Assembly: GCF_905147365.1 (NCBI RefSeq)
Contig: NC_056416.1
Location: forward strand, 4,670,001 to 4,734,000
Reading direction: 5' to 3'
Source: Aricia agestis
Taxonomy: Eukaryota > Arthropoda > Insecta > Lepidoptera > Lycaenidae
DNA length: 64,000 bases
The position numbers were made by a program, and so were the translations under genes. A model generated the notes under the pieces. That model did not search any database. It had not been told where the DNA came from and saw nothing but the letters and a program-made list of their open reading frames with translations. Below, one piece after another: positions 63,436 through 64,000 of the stretch; position 1 is the stretch's first letter, and each line of letters begins with the position of its first letter.

Positions 63436-63911
63436 GTATCAATGGCAAGGAAATGCCGGAACCCATTTCTGGCACGCGCACACTGGTCTTCAGAAACTTG
63501 ACGGGCTCTACGGCAGCATCGTCGTCCGACAGCCACCTTCCAAAGATCCCAACAGCCACTTGTACGACTACGACTTGACGACGCATGTGATGCTGCTGAG
63601 TGATTGGCTCCACGAGGACGCGGCCGAGAGGTACCCCGGTCGCCTCGCCGTCAACACCGGCCAAGATCCCGAAAACGTTTTGATCAACGGAAAAGGACAG
63701 TTCCGAGACCCCAACACCGGATTCATGACGAACACTCCCCTCGAAGTATTCACCATCACCCCCGGCAGGAGATACAGGTTCAGGATGATCAACGCGTTCG
63801 CCTCGGTCTGCCCCGCCCAAATCACGTTCGAAGGCCACAATCTCACGGTCATCGCCACCGACGGAGAACCCGTGCATCCCGTCCAAGTCAACACCATCAT
63901 TTCGTTCTCTG
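63436..63911 (+). CDS. MCO2: Laccase 2, third visible exon (domain 1 end, domain 2 start)
   Basis: 476 bp; it completes the split Arg and leaves one base (G) before donor gtgagt. It encodes YQWQGNAGTHFWHAHTGLQK, whose HAH supplies two further ligands of the trinuclear copper cluster, then LDGLYGSIVVRQPPSKDPN, DWLHEDAAERYPGR and the second cupredoxin domain with LINGKGQFRDPNTGFMTN, RYRFRMINAFASVCPAQITF and VHPVQVNTIISFS. Coding DNA is distinctly GC-rich at third positions compared with its introns. The gene runs on past the window; the C-terminal copper ligands (HCH region) are not seen. The minus ORFs of 110-158 codons here are shadows. Confidence 0.96.
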
Positions 63912-64000
63912 GTGAGTCGATATCCTTCAGCGAGCAGCTAGAAATTTTGCTCGACGTTTCAGGAAATGACTGCGGTTATTTAACGAGAATATATTATTGT
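63912..64000 (+). other. MCO2: Laccase 2 intron, 5' part
   Basis: Begins GTGAGT and continues beyond the window edge. Confidence 0.88.

Overview
The window looks like one stretch of a moth or butterfly (Lepidoptera) nuclear genome. Two things point there: three spliced exons at the right end encode an insect-type laccase 2 (multicopper oxidase 2, the cuticle-tanning phenoloxidase), and the rest is AT-rich DNA crowded with the short transposons and retroposons typical of lepidopteran genomes. There is no bacterial or viral gene organisation: no operons, no real rRNA or tRNA gene, no CRISPR array.

Layout. Bases 1-61294 contain no recognisable host exon. They hold: (a) three LINE retrotransposon copies, namely a 5'-truncated copy on the minus strand at 20434-21868, a 5'-truncated minus-strand copy with a 54-base poly(T) tail at 47784-49225, and a plus-strand copy at 53470-57245 with an uninterrupted 973-codon endonuclease/reverse transcriptase ORF; (b) nine copies of a short retroposon whose last ~135 bp match the 3' end of the first LINE, so the LINE probably mobilises it; (c) three copies of a tRNA-headed SINE plus one of a second tRNA-headed family; (d) about ten copies of an RTE-like 3' tail; (e) many terminal-inverted-repeat elements (MITEs), several with exact target-site duplications (TSDs) readable by eye: 8 bp for hAT-type, TA for Tc1/mariner-type, TAA for PIF/Harbinger-type; (f) a probable Helitron at 50732-52095 with the expected TC start, 3' hairpin and CTAG end between A and T; (g) a decayed mariner transposase at about 38415-39075; and (h) two ~1.5 kb DNA transposons, 24550-26082 and 40314-41905, each carrying one 16-18 bp motif about six times. 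I cannot place these last two in a named superfamily.

The host gene occupies 61295-63911 (exons 61295-61736, 62901-63185, 63436-63911, plus strand) and continues past the right edge. The first visible exon starts inside a codon and has no signal peptide, so at least one coding exon lies upstream. Much or all of the repeat-filled 61 kb could therefore be a long first intron or the 5' flank of laccase 2 (inference). The elements are heavily nested (SINE in RTE tail, MITE in RTE tail, MITE in MITE, LINE in a tandem repeat), which gives a relative order of insertion.

I found no convincing new host system. The best leads are the two motif-repeat transposons, the LINE/SINE 3'-end sharing, two 224-bp hAT MITEs differing at one base, and a series of near-perfect palindromes that look like template-switch events.
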